Assembly: GCF_030317115.1 (NCBI RefSeq)
Contig: NZ_JASZYF010000004.1
Coordinates: forward strand, 1-64,000
Direction: 5' to 3'
From: Variovorax gracilis
GTDB lineage: Bacteria > Pseudomonadota > Gammaproteobacteria > Burkholderiales > Burkholderiaceae_C
Length of the DNA stretch: 64,000 nucleotides
The stretch's first letter is position 1. Every line of letters begins with the position of its first letter. Shown here piece after piece: positions 1 through 8,772 of this stretch. The notes under the pieces were generated by a model that was not told the DNA's origin, made no database searches, and saw only the letters and a program-made list of their open reading frames with translations. The translations under genes and the position numbers were made by a program.

Positions 1-205
1 CAAGCCTGGGGGCGAGCTCAGTAACACCGCGGAGCCGGCTTCGCCGGGCCGCAGGTGTTGCCCCCGGCAGGGGGTGGGCGGCTACACGAAGTGAGCAAGC
101 CTGGGGGCGAGCTCAGTAACACCGCGGAGCCGACTTCGCCGGGCCGCAGGTGTTGCCCCCGGCAGGGGGTGGGCGGCTACACGAAGTGAGCAAGCCTGGG
201 GGCGA
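1..205 (+). repeat. Tandem copies (95-bp period) of a dispersed intergenic repeat
   Basis: Positions 1-95 and 96-190 are near-identical copies, and a third begins at 191 and stops after about 15 bases. Each copy carries an inverted repeat around CCGGCTTCGCCGG, a C5/G5 arm pair (CCCCCGGCAGGGGG) and ends in GCCTGGGGGCGAG. Diverged single copies lie at about 8667, 14932, 33367, 49728 and 57671. No open reading frame is convincing here. The left edge is cut by the window, so the array may be longer. Confidence 0.85.
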
Positions 206-207
206 GT

Positions 208-669
208 TCAGAGTTTCGGAATGCGTAGCTTCTGGCCGGGATAGATCTTGTCCGGATGGCTCAGCATCGGCTTGTTGGCCTCGAAGATCGCGTTGTACTT
301 GTTGGCGTCGCCGTAGTACTTCTTGGAGATGGCCGAGAGCGTGTCGCCGCGCACCACGTCGTGATACTGCGCGGGCTCTGCTGCCGGTGCGACCAGGTTG
401 TTGTCGACCTGCGTGACGTTGGCGACGTTGCCTGCCGCGAGCGAGGCTTTCTCGCTGGCTTCCTGCGAAGGCGCGTTGCCTGACAGCGTGACCACGCCGC
501 TGGTCGCGACGTATTCCACCGCGAGGTTCGTGAGGCCGAGGTTCTGGGTCTCGATGTAGGTCTTGATGGCGTCTGCGGCCACCTTGTTCGCATCAGGTTC
601 CGCTGCGTGTGCGGTGGAACCGCCGAACAGTTTCTCGCCCGCTTCCTTGATGAAACTTAGCAAACCCAT
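208..669 (-). CDS. kbp: BON-LysM domain protein, Kbp/YgaU-like
   Basis: A 153-residue protein with the Kbp (YgaU) architecture: a short N-terminal segment, a BON domain (about residues 25-95, with GVVTLSGNAPS) and a C-terminal LysM domain (about 100-152, with GDTLSAISKKYYGDANKY and the closing PGQKLRIP). E. coli Kbp is a cytoplasmic K+-binding protein of about 149 residues, so the length fits. The ATG at 669 has a good Shine-Dalgarno (AAGGAGT) just upstream on the minus strand. It is divergent from coaX. The family is clear; K+ binding here is by analogy. Confidence 0.85.
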   Translation of the reverse strand: MGLLSFIKEAGEKLFGGSTAHAAEPDANKVAADAIKTYIETQNLGLTNLAVEYVATSGVVTLSGNAPSQEASEKASLAAGNVANVTQVDNNLVAPAAEPAQYHDVVRGDTLSAISKKYYGDANKYNAIFEANKPMLSHPDKIYPGQKLRIPKL

Positions 670-773
670 GGTTACTCCTTGAATGATTTTGGAAGGGCCA
701 CTTTAACCGCGGAAGATGACGGTCCTTGCCGGACGGCGGCCCGCATATGCAAGCGGCCGTAAGCACAACTCGC

Positions 774-779
774 AATAAT
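774..779 (+). promoter_or_regulatory. -10-like AATAAT 7 nt before the coaX start
   Basis: AATAAT ends 7 nt before the ATG at 787, which would place the transcription start at or next to the start codon. No Shine-Dalgarno is visible. The same arrangement recurs before many other lead genes in the window. Confidence 0.45.
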
Positions 780-786
780 GCCGCGC

Positions 787-1560
787 ATGGCATTCCTCGC
801 GATCGACATCGGTAACACCCGTCTCAAGTGGTCCCTCTACGATGTGGCGCGGCCGGGCGCTGCGTTGCTCGCGCACGGGGCCGAGTTCCTGGACCACATC
901 GAGCGGCTCGCAGAAGGGCCTTGGGCCGACCTGCCAGCGCCGACGTCGATGCTCGGCTGCGTGGTGGCGGGCGACGCCGTGCGGCGGCGCGCCGAAGAGC
1001 AGTTGGTCGAGCGCTTCGACTGCTCGCCGCGATGGGTGGTGTCCAGCCTGGCGGAAGCCGGCATCGTCAATGGCTACGACCATCCGACGCGCCTGGGCGC
1101 CGATCGCTGGGTCGCGATGATCGGCGCGCGCCACCGCATGCTCACCCAGGGGCCCGCTCGCCCCATGGTGGTGGTGATGATCGGGACCGCCGTCACGGTG
1201 GAGGCTGTCGACACCAACGGAAGGTTTCTTGGCGGATTCATCCTGCCGGGCCACGGGATCATGCTGCGGGCGCTGGAATCCGGCACGGCAGGCCTGCACG
1301 TGCCGACGGGCGACGTGCGCGAGTTTCCGACGAATACCAGCGATGCCCTGACCAGCGGCGGCACCTATGCGATTGCCGGCGCGGTCGAGCGCATGGTTCA
1401 GCACGTGCGCGCGCATTGCGGCGCCGAGCCGGCGTGCTACATGACCGGCGGGGCAGGGTGGAAGATGGCGCCGAGCATGAATGGCGATTTCGAACTCGTG
1501 GACGGGCTGATCATGGACGGCCTGCTCGTGATTGCCGAAGAGCGCATGCTTCCCGGCTGA
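787..1560 (+). CDS. coaX: Type III pantothenate kinase
   Basis: CoaX phosphorylates pantothenate, the first step of coenzyme A synthesis. The N-terminus has the family's phosphate-binding signature [11 protein letters not shown]. Later come [11 protein letters not shown] and a stretch with [12 protein letters not shown], in the place of the usual GTA.T.D motif. The protein is 257 residues from the ATG at 787 ([10 protein letters not shown]). An in-frame ATG at 778 would add three residues, but it overlaps the putative -10 hexamer, so 787 is preferred. This is the ATP-dependent, K+-activated type unrelated to CoaA. It is convergent with the DUF2817 gene, 6 bp away. Confidence 0.93.
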   Translation: MAFLAIDIGNTRLKWSLYDVARPGAALLAHGAEFLDHIERLAEGPWADLPAPTSMLGCVVAGDAVRRRAEEQLVERFDCSPRWVVSSLAEAGIVNGYDHPTRLGADRWVAMIGARHRMLTQGPARPMVVVMIGTAVTVEAVDTNGRFLGGFILPGHGIMLRALESGTAGLHVPTGDVREFPTNTSDALTSGGTYAIAGAVERMVQHVRAHCGAEPACYMTGGAGWKMAPSMNGDFELVDGLIMDGLLVIAEERMLPG

Positions 1561-1566
1561 TCGGCA

Positions 1567-2667
1567 TCACGCCGTTGCGGAGAGGCCGTCCACCGCCTGG
1601 AACATCGCCTGCCGCGCCTGGCTGATGATCTGTCCGCGCCAGGCATCGCTGTCCGTGTAGAACGCCTCCAGCATTCGTGCGCGAATCGATGCCGCCAATG
1701 CCTCCGGCGCCTCGGGATGCTGGTGCAGCCAGTGGTCCGCGCGCAGCGCACCCATCACCTCCATGACGGGCACGGTTCCGTATTCCAGCGCAATGCCGGT
1801 GTATTCGGCCCGCGGGCACTCTTCATACACCGAATTCCACATCAGTCCGGTGAGGAAAGCGGACGTCGAAGAGCCGTCGTAGATGGACGTCACTGGCGCA
1901 GCCGGCGTGCCCCACCACGCGTTGGCCCGCGCGTAGGCCGCCTTGTCGTCCTTGCACGAAAAGATGCGTTCGCCGATCCCGTTCGGGCCCAGTCCCGTGT
2001 GCAGGTCGATCCAAGCGAGCTGGCGCGCGGATTGCGCCTGCGTGCGCAGCACGTCGCGCAGCGTCTTGTTGCTCCATGTCGGCGCGTTGCCGCCAAAGAA
2101 GAGTCCATCCTCGAACTGGTACTGCCCGCGCGTCACAGCCGCCTGAAAGGCGACCGCGCCGTGCTGCTCGATCCAGGAGCCAATGGCCGCCTGGTTCTCC
2201 GCGGTGGGCGGCCATTCGGCCGGCAGCAACAGGGCATGCAGGCTGGCGTAGGGCTCGTTGACGGGCAAGGGCTCGTCGAAATCGAAGAAGTTGCGGTTGA
2301 GATCGACGTTCTCGTGCGTCACGCGACGTCCATGTGAAAAGCCGTGAGGATTCAGCGCGTGCACATACAGGACCGCGACGCCCTGGTCGCGCGCCTTGTC
2401 GCGCCATTCGTCGTCGTGCAGGGCAAAGACCTGCACGCCGCTGCCGCAATAGCCTTCGACGCCGTGGCAGGCGCTGGTCAAGATCAGCAGGCGCTCTGCA
2501 TCGGGGTTGCCGTCCAGGGCGACGTCCATCGCCAGTTCCTCGCCATCACGCCCTTTCAGGGGATGGACATGCGAGCGAACGGCGAGGCCGGTGCTCGCGC
2601 AGGCCCGCAGGAACTTCTGCCGCGCAAGCAGATAGCGGGACGAGAAAGCCTCGCCGACGCCGATCAT
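1567..2667 (-). CDS. DUF2817 / M14-like metallopeptidase family protein
   Basis: A 366-residue protein resembling the DUF2817 family, which is related to M14 zinc carboxypeptidases. Visible motifs are TSACHGVEGYCGSG (first zinc-ligand region, H..E), HALNPHGFSHGRR, NVDLNRNFFDF and WIDLHTGLGPNG, which carries a further histidine. Together they outline the M14 fold HxxE...H. The ATG at 2667 overlaps the stop of the M20 gene (ATGA), so the two are probably one transcript and translationally coupled. The substrate is unknown; with its partner a role in peptide or acyl-amino-acid breakdown is likely. Confidence 0.8.
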   Translation of the reverse strand: MIGVGEAFSSRYLLARQKFLRACASTGLAVRSHVHPLKGRDGEELAMDVALDGNPDAERLLILTSACHGVEGYCGSGVQVFALHDDEWRDKARDQGVAVLYVHALNPHGFSHGRRVTHENVDLNRNFFDFDEPLPVNEPYASLHALLLPAEWPPTAENQAAIGSWIEQHGAVAFQAAVTRGQYQFEDGLFFGGNAPTWSNKTLRDVLRTQAQSARQLAWIDLHTGLGPNGIGERIFSCKDDKAAYARANAWWGTPAAPVTSIYDGSSTSAFLTGLMWNSVYEECPRAEYTGIALEYGTVPVMEVMGALRADHWLHQHPEAPEALAASIRARMLEAFYTDSDAWRGQIISQARQAMFQAVDGLSATA

Positions 2668-3896
2668 GCCGCGGCCTTTTCCGGACCCTTCGGGCCGTTC
2701 GAGCCATTCGGCGTGTCGAGAAACTGCTCGGCCAGTTGCACCCAGCAGGTCGCGCCCAAGGGGATCAGGTCGTCGTTGAAGTCGTAGCTTGCGTTGTGCA
2801 ACATGCACGGGCCGCCTCCGTGGTGCAGATCGCGGTGGCTGCCGTCGCCGTTGCCGATGAAGGCGTAGGCGCCCGGCTTGGCCAGCAGCATGAAGGCGAA
2901 GTCCTCGGCCGTCATGGCGGGCTCCTGCACCAGCACGTTGTCCTCGCCGACGATGCCCGCCATCACGCGGCGCGCGAAATTCGCTTCGTCGGCGGTGTTG
3001 ATGGTCGGCGGGTAGTTGCGGTGGAAGTGGAAGTCGCACTCCGCGTCGTGGGCGGCGCTCACGTGCTCGGCGATCTTCTTCATGCGCGCCTCGATCAGGT
3101 CGAGCACTTCGAGCGTGAAGGTGCGCACCGTGCCCTTGAGCTCGCAGCTGTCGGGGATCACGTTGTTGGCCTCGCCCGCATGGATCATGGTGACCGAGAT
3201 CACGCCGGCATCGGTCGGCTTCTTGTTGCGCGTGATGATGGTCTGGAAGGCCTGCACCATCTCACACGCCACGGGCACCGGATCGATGCCCGTGTGCGGC
3301 AGCGCAGCATGGCCGCCCTTGCCGCGGATCGTGATGGTGAACTCGTTGCTCGACGCCATGGCCGGGCCGGGGCTGACCGCGAACTGGCCGGCCTTCATGC
3401 CGGGCCAGTTGTGCATGCCGAAGACGGCGTCCATCGGGAACTGTTCGAACAGCCCTTCCTTGACCATCTCGCGCGCACCGCCCCCGCCTTCCTCGGCAGG
3501 CTGGAAGATCAGGTAGACCGTGCCGTCGAAATTGCGGTGCTTCGCCAGATGCTGCGCCGCCGCGAGCAGCATGGCCGTGTGGCCGTCGTGGCCGCAGGCG
3601 TGCATCTTGCCGTGGTGCTTGCTCGCGTGCGCGAAGGTGTTGAGCTCGGTGACGGGCAGCGCATCCATGTCGGCGCGCAGGCCGACGGCGCGGCTGCTGG
3701 TGCCGTTCCTGACGATGCCGACGACACCGGTGGTGCCCAGCCCCCGGTGGATCGGGATGCCCCATTCCGTGAGCTTGGCCGCCACCACGTCGGCGGTGCG
3801 GACTTCCTGGAAGCAGAGTTCGGGATGGGCGTGCAGATCGCGTCGAACTGCGGCGATGCCGGCCGCCTGGGTGACGAGGGAATCGATGAGTTTCAT
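2664..3896 (-). CDS. M20 family amidohydrolase (hippurate hydrolase type)
   Basis: A 410-residue M20D-type metal-dependent amidohydrolase of the HipO/AbgA group, which removes acyl groups from N-acyl amino acids. Motifs are RRDLHAHPELCFQE, GLRADMDALP, the CGHDGHTAM metal/cysteine loop, FQPAEEGGGGA and MTAEDFAFM near the C-terminus, the usual order for the family. The ATG at 3896 gives the standard MKLIDSLV start. It is first in a two-gene minus-strand operon with DUF2817 and divergent from argE, another M20 enzyme. The exact substrate cannot be read from the sequence. Confidence 0.88.
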   Translation of the reverse strand: MKLIDSLVTQAAGIAAVRRDLHAHPELCFQEVRTADVVAAKLTEWGIPIHRGLGTTGVVGIVRNGTSSRAVGLRADMDALPVTELNTFAHASKHHGKMHACGHDGHTAMLLAAAQHLAKHRNFDGTVYLIFQPAEEGGGGAREMVKEGLFEQFPMDAVFGMHNWPGMKAGQFAVSPGPAMASSNEFTITIRGKGGHAALPHTGIDPVPVACEMVQAFQTIITRNKKPTDAGVISVTMIHAGEANNVIPDSCELKGTVRTFTLEVLDLIEARMKKIAEHVSAAHDAECDFHFHRNYPPTINTADEANFARRVMAGIVGEDNVLVQEPAMTAEDFAFMLLAKPGAYAFIGNGDGSHRDLHHGGGPCMLHNASYDFNDDLIPLGATCWVQLAEQFLDTPNGSNGPKGPEKAAA

Positions 3897-3903
3897 GGGC
3901 AAG

Positions 3904-3934
3904 AGTCTAGGCTTTGCGGGGAGTGCCCGCAAAG
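3904..3934 (-). promoter_or_regulatory. Promoter with embedded 9-bp inverted repeat (operator candidate)
   Basis: On the minus strand TTGCGG (3932-3927) and TAGACT (3909-3904) are 17 bp apart and TAGACT ends 7 nt before the ATG at 3896. A perfect inverted repeat, CTTTGCGGG / CCCGCAAAG (3912-3920 and 3926-3934, 5-nt loop), overlaps the -35 box. There is no T-run, so it is not a terminator. It looks like a repressor site. Confidence 0.5.
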
Positions 3935-3992
3935 ATCGTGCCCTGCGAGTTTGCCGCATTGGCGACGCTGGCGCGTCATCGCGAACTTCCCG

Positions 3993-3998
3993 GACAAT
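3993..3998 (+). promoter_or_regulatory. -10-like GACAAT 7 nt before argE start
   Basis: GACAAT ends 7 nt before the ATG at 4006. No Shine-Dalgarno is seen. This is the same arrangement as at coaX and lpxC. Confidence 0.4.
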
Positions 3999-4005
3999 GC
4001 CCCGC

Positions 4006-5214
4006 ATGTCCCATGTGCTTTCCCCCCGCAGCCTCGAACTCGCGCAGACGCTCGTGCGCATGAACACCGTGAGCGCCCACAGCAACCTGGAGCTGATCGA
4101 CTTCGCCCGCGACCACCTGGCCGGGCTCGGCGTGCGAAGCCGGCTCACCTACAACGCCGACAAGACCAAGGCCAATCTCTTCGCCACGCTGGGTGCCGGC
4201 AAGAAGGCGGGCGTGATCGTCTCGGGCCATACCGACACGGTGCCGTGGGACGGGCAGGAGTGGAGCGTCGATCCGCTCTCGGCGATCGTGCAGGACTGGC
4301 CGCAGGACGATGCAGATGCCGAAGTCGCCCATGTCGAGCCCAGGCTCTACGGCCGGGGGGCGGCCGACATGAAGAGCTTCATCGCGCTGGCGCTGGCCAA
4401 TGCGGAGCGCTTCATCGAAAGCGATTCGCCTTTCGCGGTGCACTTTGCCTTCAGCTACGACGAGGAAGTCGGCTGTTTCGGCGTGCGGGAACTGATTGCC
4501 GACATGAAGGACCAGGGCATCAAGCCGCTGGCCTGCATCATTGGCGAGCCGACGCTCATGGTGCCGGCGATCGCGCACAAGGGGGTCTACCGCTACAAGT
4601 GCTGCGTGCGCGGCAAGGAGGCGCATTCGTCGCTCACGCCGCAATCGGTCAATGCGATCGAGATGGCGGCACGCGTGGTCGGCAAGCTGCGCGACATGGC
4701 CGAGGGATTCGAACGCGACGAACCGCGCTATGCGGGGTTCGACGTGCCCTTCAGCACGGCCAGCGTGGGCCAGTTCCACGGCGGCATCGCAGACAACGTG
4801 GTGCCTCGCGATGCGGAGTTCCGCTACGAATTCCGCAACCTTCCCACGGCAGATGCCGCGCAGATGCAGAAAGAGGTCACGAGCTACGCGAGTCGCACGG
4901 AGGCCGCGATGAAGAAGATCGCACCGGATGCCGGCTTCAGCTTCGAGACCATCTGCGAGATCCCGAGCTTCCTGAGCTCCGAGAACGAGCCAGTGACGCG
5001 GCTGGCACAGCGACTGGCCGGGGAGCCGCGCACCACGCTGGTTGCCTTCGGCACCGAGGCGGGGCTCTTCAAGAATGCCGGCATCCCGACCGTGGTGTGC
5101 GGCCCCGGGAGCATCACGCAGGCGCACCAGCCGGATGAGTACGTCACGCTCGCGCAACTGGCGCGCTGCGAGGAGTTCCTTCAAGGCTTGGCGAAGACGA
5201 AGGAAATCCGCTGA
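4006..5214 (+). CDS. argE: Acetylornithine deacetylase
   Basis: ArgE hydrolyses N-acetylornithine to ornithine and acetate in arginine synthesis. The M20A motifs are present: SGHTDTVPWDG (first metal ligands), YGRGAADMKSF (bridging Asp), FAFSYDEEVGCFG (catalytic Glu), IIGEPT and the final AHQPDEYV histidine segment. It is 402 residues from ATG 4006; an in-frame ATG at 3997 overlaps the -10-like box. The downstream DUF445 gene starts within its stop codon. Another M20 deacylase such as succinyl-diaminopimelate desuccinylase (DapE) is possible but less likely. Confidence 0.88.
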   Translation: MSHVLSPRSLELAQTLVRMNTVSAHSNLELIDFARDHLAGLGVRSRLTYNADKTKANLFATLGAGKKAGVIVSGHTDTVPWDGQEWSVDPLSAIVQDWPQDDADAEVAHVEPRLYGRGAADMKSFIALALANAERFIESDSPFAVHFAFSYDEEVGCFGVRELIADMKDQGIKPLACIIGEPTLMVPAIAHKGVYRYKCCVRGKEAHSSLTPQSVNAIEMAARVVGKLRDMAEGFERDEPRYAGFDVPFSTASVGQFHGGIADNVVPRDAEFRYEFRNLPTADAAQMQKEVTSYASRTEAAMKKIAPDAGFSFETICEIPSFLSSENEPVTRLAQRLAGEPRTTLVAFGTEAGLFKNAGIPTVVCGPGSITQAHQPDEYVTLAQLARCEEFLQGLAKTKEIR

Positions 5215-6434
5215 AAAGGATTGCACTGGGCCTGTTGTGCGCCGCAGCGCTGCTCTACGCGGTGGCGACGGCGCTCGAACCCAGGCATGCCGGGTGGGGT
5301 TACGTCGCTGCTTTCGCGGAGGCGGCCATGGTCGGCGCGATTGCCGACTGGTTTGCCGTCGTGGCGCTGTTCCGCCATCCGTTGGGGCTGCCGATACCGC
5401 ACACGGCGATCATTCCGGCCAACAAGGACCGGATCGGGGCCAAGCTCGCCGGTTTCATCTGCAACAACTTCCTGAGCACGCCGCAAGTGCTGGCCAAGCT
5501 GGAGCAGGTCGACCCGGCCGGCAGGCTCGCGGATTGGCTCTCGCGCCCTGACCGCGCGGAGAAACTCGGGGAGCATCTGGTGGCCGCGGTCCGCTACGGG
5601 CTGAGCGCCTTCGACGACACGCGGGTCCGCGACTTCCTCGGGCGCATGGCGACGGCGGGGCTGGAACAGGTCGACGTGTCGCGCCTCGCCGGCCAGGCCC
5701 TCGACGCCCTGACGGCGGGCGGCCGGCACCAGGCCTTGCTCGACGACGTGCTGGTGCAGGTGGCTGGCGTGGTCGAGGGCGACGAGGTGCAGGAACGCAT
5801 TACCGAGGCGATCGCGCGCGAGGTCAAGGCGCTGCGCTACGTGGGGCTGGACCAGGTCGCCGCCAAGCTCGCGACCCGCAAGATCATTGCCGCGGTGGCG
5901 CGCACGATCAGTGACATGGCGGCCGAGCCCGCGCATCCCCTGCGGCTGCGCTTCGACACCTTCATGGCCGGATTCGTCGACCGCCTCAAGACCGACCCCG
6001 AGTTCCAGCGGCGTGGCGAGGCCATCCGCGCGGACCTGCAGGCGCACCCGGCGCTGGGCGACTACCTGCACGGTCTCTGGAGCGAGATGCTCGAATGGCT
6101 GCACGATGACCTGGCGAAGAGCGATTCGAGCATTCGCCAGCGCATCGTCGCGATGGCCGGCGCCATGGGTGCACGGCTGCGGGCCGACCAGGCCATGCGG
6201 CGCTGGATCAACGAGCAGATCGTCGACGCCGCGCCGCGCGCGATCGAACGCTATCGAGAGGACATCCGCCGCTACATCGTCGAGCGGGTCGCGGAATGGA
6301 ATGCCGACGAAATGACCCGCGAGCTGGAACTGAACATCGGGAGGGATTTGCAGTTCATCCGGGTGAACGGGACGCTGGTGGGCGGGTTGGTCGGCCTGGC
6401 GATCCATGCCGCCACGCAGGTCTGGAAGGGGTAG
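5211..6434 (+). CDS. DUF445 inner-membrane protein (YjiN-like), probable CTG start
   Basis: A DUF445 protein of about 407 residues. The conserved N-terminal region AAMVGAIADWFAVVALFRHPLGLPI is present and a hydrophobic segment closes the C-terminus (GGLVGLAIHAATQVW). The first ATG/GTG/TTG in frame is TTG 5235, but that would cut the N-terminal membrane helix and has no Shine-Dalgarno at a usable distance. The CTG at 5211 overlaps the argE stop (CTGA), sits 6 nt after AAGGA and gives the typical start M-KRIALGLLCAAALLYAVA. Function of the family is poorly known. Confidence 0.82.
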   Translation: MKRIALGLLCAAALLYAVATALEPRHAGWGYVAAFAEAAMVGAIADWFAVVALFRHPLGLPIPHTAIIPANKDRIGAKLAGFICNNFLSTPQVLAKLEQVDPAGRLADWLSRPDRAEKLGEHLVAAVRYGLSAFDDTRVRDFLGRMATAGLEQVDVSRLAGQALDALTAGGRHQALLDDVLVQVAGVVEGDEVQERITEAIAREVKALRYVGLDQVAAKLATRKIIAAVARTISDMAAEPAHPLRLRFDTFMAGFVDRLKTDPEFQRRGEAIRADLQAHPALGDYLHGLWSEMLEWLHDDLAKSDSSIRQRIVAMAGAMGARLRADQAMRRWINEQIVDAAPRAIERYREDIRRYIVERVAEWNADEMTRELELNIGRDLQFIRVNGTLVGGLVGLAIHAATQVWKG

Positions 6435-6479
6435 CCGCGGAAGGCCGCACCGACGCCAGCCGGCGTGATGGACGCAGCG

Positions 6480-6485
6480 GATAAT
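6480..6485 (+). promoter_or_regulatory. -10-like GATAAT 6 nt before dapF start
   Basis: GATAAT ends 6 nt before ATG 6492. No Shine-Dalgarno is visible. Predicts a leaderless or nearly leaderless dapF mRNA. Confidence 0.45.
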
Positions 6486-6491
6486 CCCGCG

Positions 6492-7367
6492 ATGCGAATC
6501 CGCTTCACCAAGATGCAAGGCGCCGGCAACGACTTCGTCGTGCTGGACGAAACCCGCGGCACGCTCGGCCTGGGCACGGCGCAATACCGTTTCCTGGCCG
6601 ACCGCCACTTCGGCGTGGGCGCCGACCAGATCCTCACCGTGCGGCCCTCGCCGGGCGAAGGCATCGACTTCCAGTACGTGATCCACAACGCCGACGGCGG
6701 CGAGGTCGAGCAGTGCGGCAACGGCGCACGCTGCTTCATGCGCTTCGTGCGCGAGCAAGGGCTGACACCCAAGGACACGGTGCGCGTGCAGACCCTCTCC
6801 GGCGTGATCGAACCGCGCATGGGCGCCGACGGCCGCGTGACGGTCGACATGGGCGCGCCCATCTTCGAGCCCGCCCGCGTGCCCTTCGACACCGCCGGCC
6901 TCGATCCTCAGCCCGAAGGTGCGTGGGAGAAATGGCACCTGGCCATGGGCACCCGCGCGGGCACCGCCATCGTCTCGGTGGCCGTCCTGTCGATGGGCAA
7001 TCCGCACGCCGTGCAGATCGTCGACGACGTCGACACCGCGCCGGTCGCAACCCAGGGCCCGCTGATCGAGCACCATCCGCGCTTTCCGCAGCGGGTCAAC
7101 GCCGGCTTCATGCAGGTGGTCGACCGCTCGCATGTGCGCCTGCGGGTCTTCGAGCGCGGCGCCGGCGAAACGCTGGCCTGCGGCACCGGCGCCTGCGCCG
7201 CCGTGGTGGCGGGCATCCGGCTCGGCCTGCTCGATCCGCGGGTCGACGTCCAGACGCGCGGCGGCCTTCTCACCATCGAATGGGCCGGCGACGGCGCGCC
7301 GGTGCTGATGACCGGCCCCGCCGTCACTGTGTTCGAAGGCGACATCGAGGTGCCGGACCAGCCATGA
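6492..7367 (+). CDS. dapF: Diaminopimelate epimerase
   Basis: DapF converts LL- to meso-diaminopimelate for lysine and peptidoglycan. Both catalytic cysteines are visible, in EQCGNGARC and in [12 protein letters not shown], as is the N-terminal [15 protein letters not shown] signature. The protein is 291 residues from ATG 6492. A start at 6465 would add nine residues but lies upstream of the -10-like box. A DUF484 gene overlaps its stop, a pairing known in many Proteobacteria (dapF - DUF484 - xerC). Confidence 0.96.
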   Translation: MRIRFTKMQGAGNDFVVLDETRGTLGLGTAQYRFLADRHFGVGADQILTVRPSPGEGIDFQYVIHNADGGEVEQCGNGARCFMRFVREQGLTPKDTVRVQTLSGVIEPRMGADGRVTVDMGAPIFEPARVPFDTAGLDPQPEGAWEKWHLAMGTRAGTAIVSVAVLSMGNPHAVQIVDDVDTAPVATQGPLIEHHPRFPQRVNAGFMQVVDRSHVRLRVFERGAGETLACGTGACAAVVAGIRLGLLDPRVDVQTRGGLLTIEWAGDGAPVLMTGPAVTVFEGDIEVPDQP

Positions 7368-8053
7368 ATCATTACAACCAGAACGCCATGAACCCCATCA
7401 CCGAAGACGATATCGCCAACTACCTGTCGAACACGCCGGACTTCTTCGAGCGCCACGCGCAGTTGCTGGCGCAGGTGCAACTCACCAGCCCGCACGGCAA
7501 CCGCGCCGTGAGCCTGCAGGAACGCCAGGCCGAAATGCTCCGCGAGAAGATAAAAGCGCTGGAGCACCGCGTGATGGACATGGTGCGCCACGGCACCGAA
7601 AACGTGGTCACGGCCGACCGACTGCAGCGCTGGACGCGCGGACTGTTGACCACGCGCGATCCGCGCGGACTGCCGACCCAGATTGCATCCCAGTTGCAGT
7701 CGCTGTTCCTCGTTCCGCAGACCGCAATCAAGATCTGGGACTGCGACAGCGCCTATCTGGACGAGTCCTATGCCCAATGGGTCAGCGACGACGTGAAGAC
7801 CCTCGCAACGTCGTTGACGGCCCCCTATTGCGGCTTGAACGCCGGCTTCGAGGCGGCCAACTGGCTGGCCGAGCCGCACGCCGCGGTGTCGATCGCCTTG
7901 ATCCCGCTGCGGCAGGAAGCCGACGCGCCAGCTTTCGGCCTGCTCGTGCTCGCGTCGCCCGACGCCCAGCGCTTCAATCCCGAGATGGGCACCGACTTCC
8001 TGGAGCGCATCGCCGAACTCGCCTCGGGCGCTCTTTCGCGGCTACGGTCTTGA
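7364..8053 (+). CDS. DUF484 family protein (GAF-like)
   Basis: A 229-residue DUF484 protein. The N-terminal [20 protein letters not shown] segment and the following coiled-coil-like stretch ([21 protein letters not shown]) are typical, and the C-terminal part is GAF-like ([27 protein letters not shown]). The ATG at 7364 overlaps the dapF stop (ATGA); a second ATG at 7388 is also possible. Its constant place between dapF and xerC suggests a link to chromosome or cell-wall functions, but no activity has been established that I can name. Confidence 0.85.
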   Translation: MNHYNQNAMNPITEDDIANYLSNTPDFFERHAQLLAQVQLTSPHGNRAVSLQERQAEMLREKIKALEHRVMDMVRHGTENVVTADRLQRWTRGLLTTRDPRGLPTQIASQLQSLFLVPQTAIKIWDCDSAYLDESYAQWVSDDVKTLATSLTAPYCGLNAGFEAANWLAEPHAAVSIALIPLRQEADAPAFGLLVLASPDAQRFNPEMGTDFLERIAELASGALSRLRS

Positions 8054-8664
8054 GCCCCGCGGTCCGGCGCTCGCTGATCGGCGCACTGCTGGTCCTGCTG
8101 CTGGGCTACGCAGCCATCCACGCCATGATCTGGCGACATGGGCTGCGGCTTCTCGACCATCCGCCGCAGCGCGCTGCCGATGCGGCCTTGATCCTGGGCA
8201 ACCGGGCGTACCGCGACGGCAAGCCCAACCCCTGCCTGACCGGCCGCGTCGACGCCGGCATCGCCCTGGCGAACGCGGGCCGCGCGCGGGCCCTCGTGTT
8301 GAGTGGCGGCATCGACAGCGAAGACGGCCGCATCGAGGCCGAAGTCATGGAGCGCCACGCACGCGAGTCGGGCTACACCGGCCCGTTGATCCTCGAACCG
8401 GTGTCCTCCTCGACACGCGAGAACCTCTCGATGTCGCGCGCCGTGCTGAAGGCCGCGGGCGCGAAGAGCGTGATCATCGTCACGGAGCCCTATCACCTGT
8501 GGCGTGCCGAGCGGCTGGCGCGCGCGTCGGGCTTCGACCAGGCCTTCGACGTTCAGTACGCCGCCGCGCCGACCTCATGCTGGCAGCGGTGGGGCATGGC
8601 TTTCAAGGGCGCATTGCGCGAGCCTCTGGCCATCGCGAACAATGCGGCCAATGGATACTTCTAG
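8050..8664 (+). CDS. YdcF/SanA/ElyC family membrane-anchored protein
   Basis: A 204-residue DUF218 protein. One N-terminal membrane helix (SLIGALLVLLLGYAAIHAMIW) is followed by the DUF218 core: ADAALILGNRAYRDGKP, ALVLSGGIDSEDG, E in STRENLSMS and IVTEPYHLWRAERLA. The start chosen is TTG 8050, which overlaps the DUF484 stop (TTGA) and leaves the membrane helix intact. Related proteins SanA and ElyC affect envelope integrity in E. coli. The assignment to the superfamily is firm; the cellular role is not. Confidence 0.8.
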   Translation: MSPAVRRSLIGALLVLLLGYAAIHAMIWRHGLRLLDHPPQRAADAALILGNRAYRDGKPNPCLTGRVDAGIALANAGRARALVLSGGIDSEDGRIEAEVMERHARESGYTGPLILEPVSSSTRENLSMSRAVLKAAGAKSVIIVTEPYHLWRAERLARASGFDQAFDVQYAAAPTSCWQRWGMAFKGALREPLAIANNAANGYF

Positions 8665-8666
8665 TA

Positions 8667-8755
8667 CGCCCCCGGGTTTGCCCGCTTCGTGTGGCCGCCT
8701 ACCCCCTGGCTGGGGGCAATACCGGCGGACCGGCGGAGCCGGCTCCACGGTATTT
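8667..8755 (-). repeat. Dispersed intergenic repeat, reverse orientation
   Basis: A diverged copy of the 1-205 repeat on the minus strand. It retains CGCTTCGTGTGGCCGCC, the C5/G5 arms and the CCGGCGGAGCCGG inverted repeat. It lies between the ydcF-like gene and xerC. Confidence 0.75.
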
Positions 8756-8772
8756 CTGGAAGGAGAGGGCGC

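Noticed and set aside
1..205. Tandem 95-bp repeat considered as a CRISPR array
   Set aside because: There are no unique spacers between units, the period is too long, related single copies occur elsewhere and no cas genes are present.
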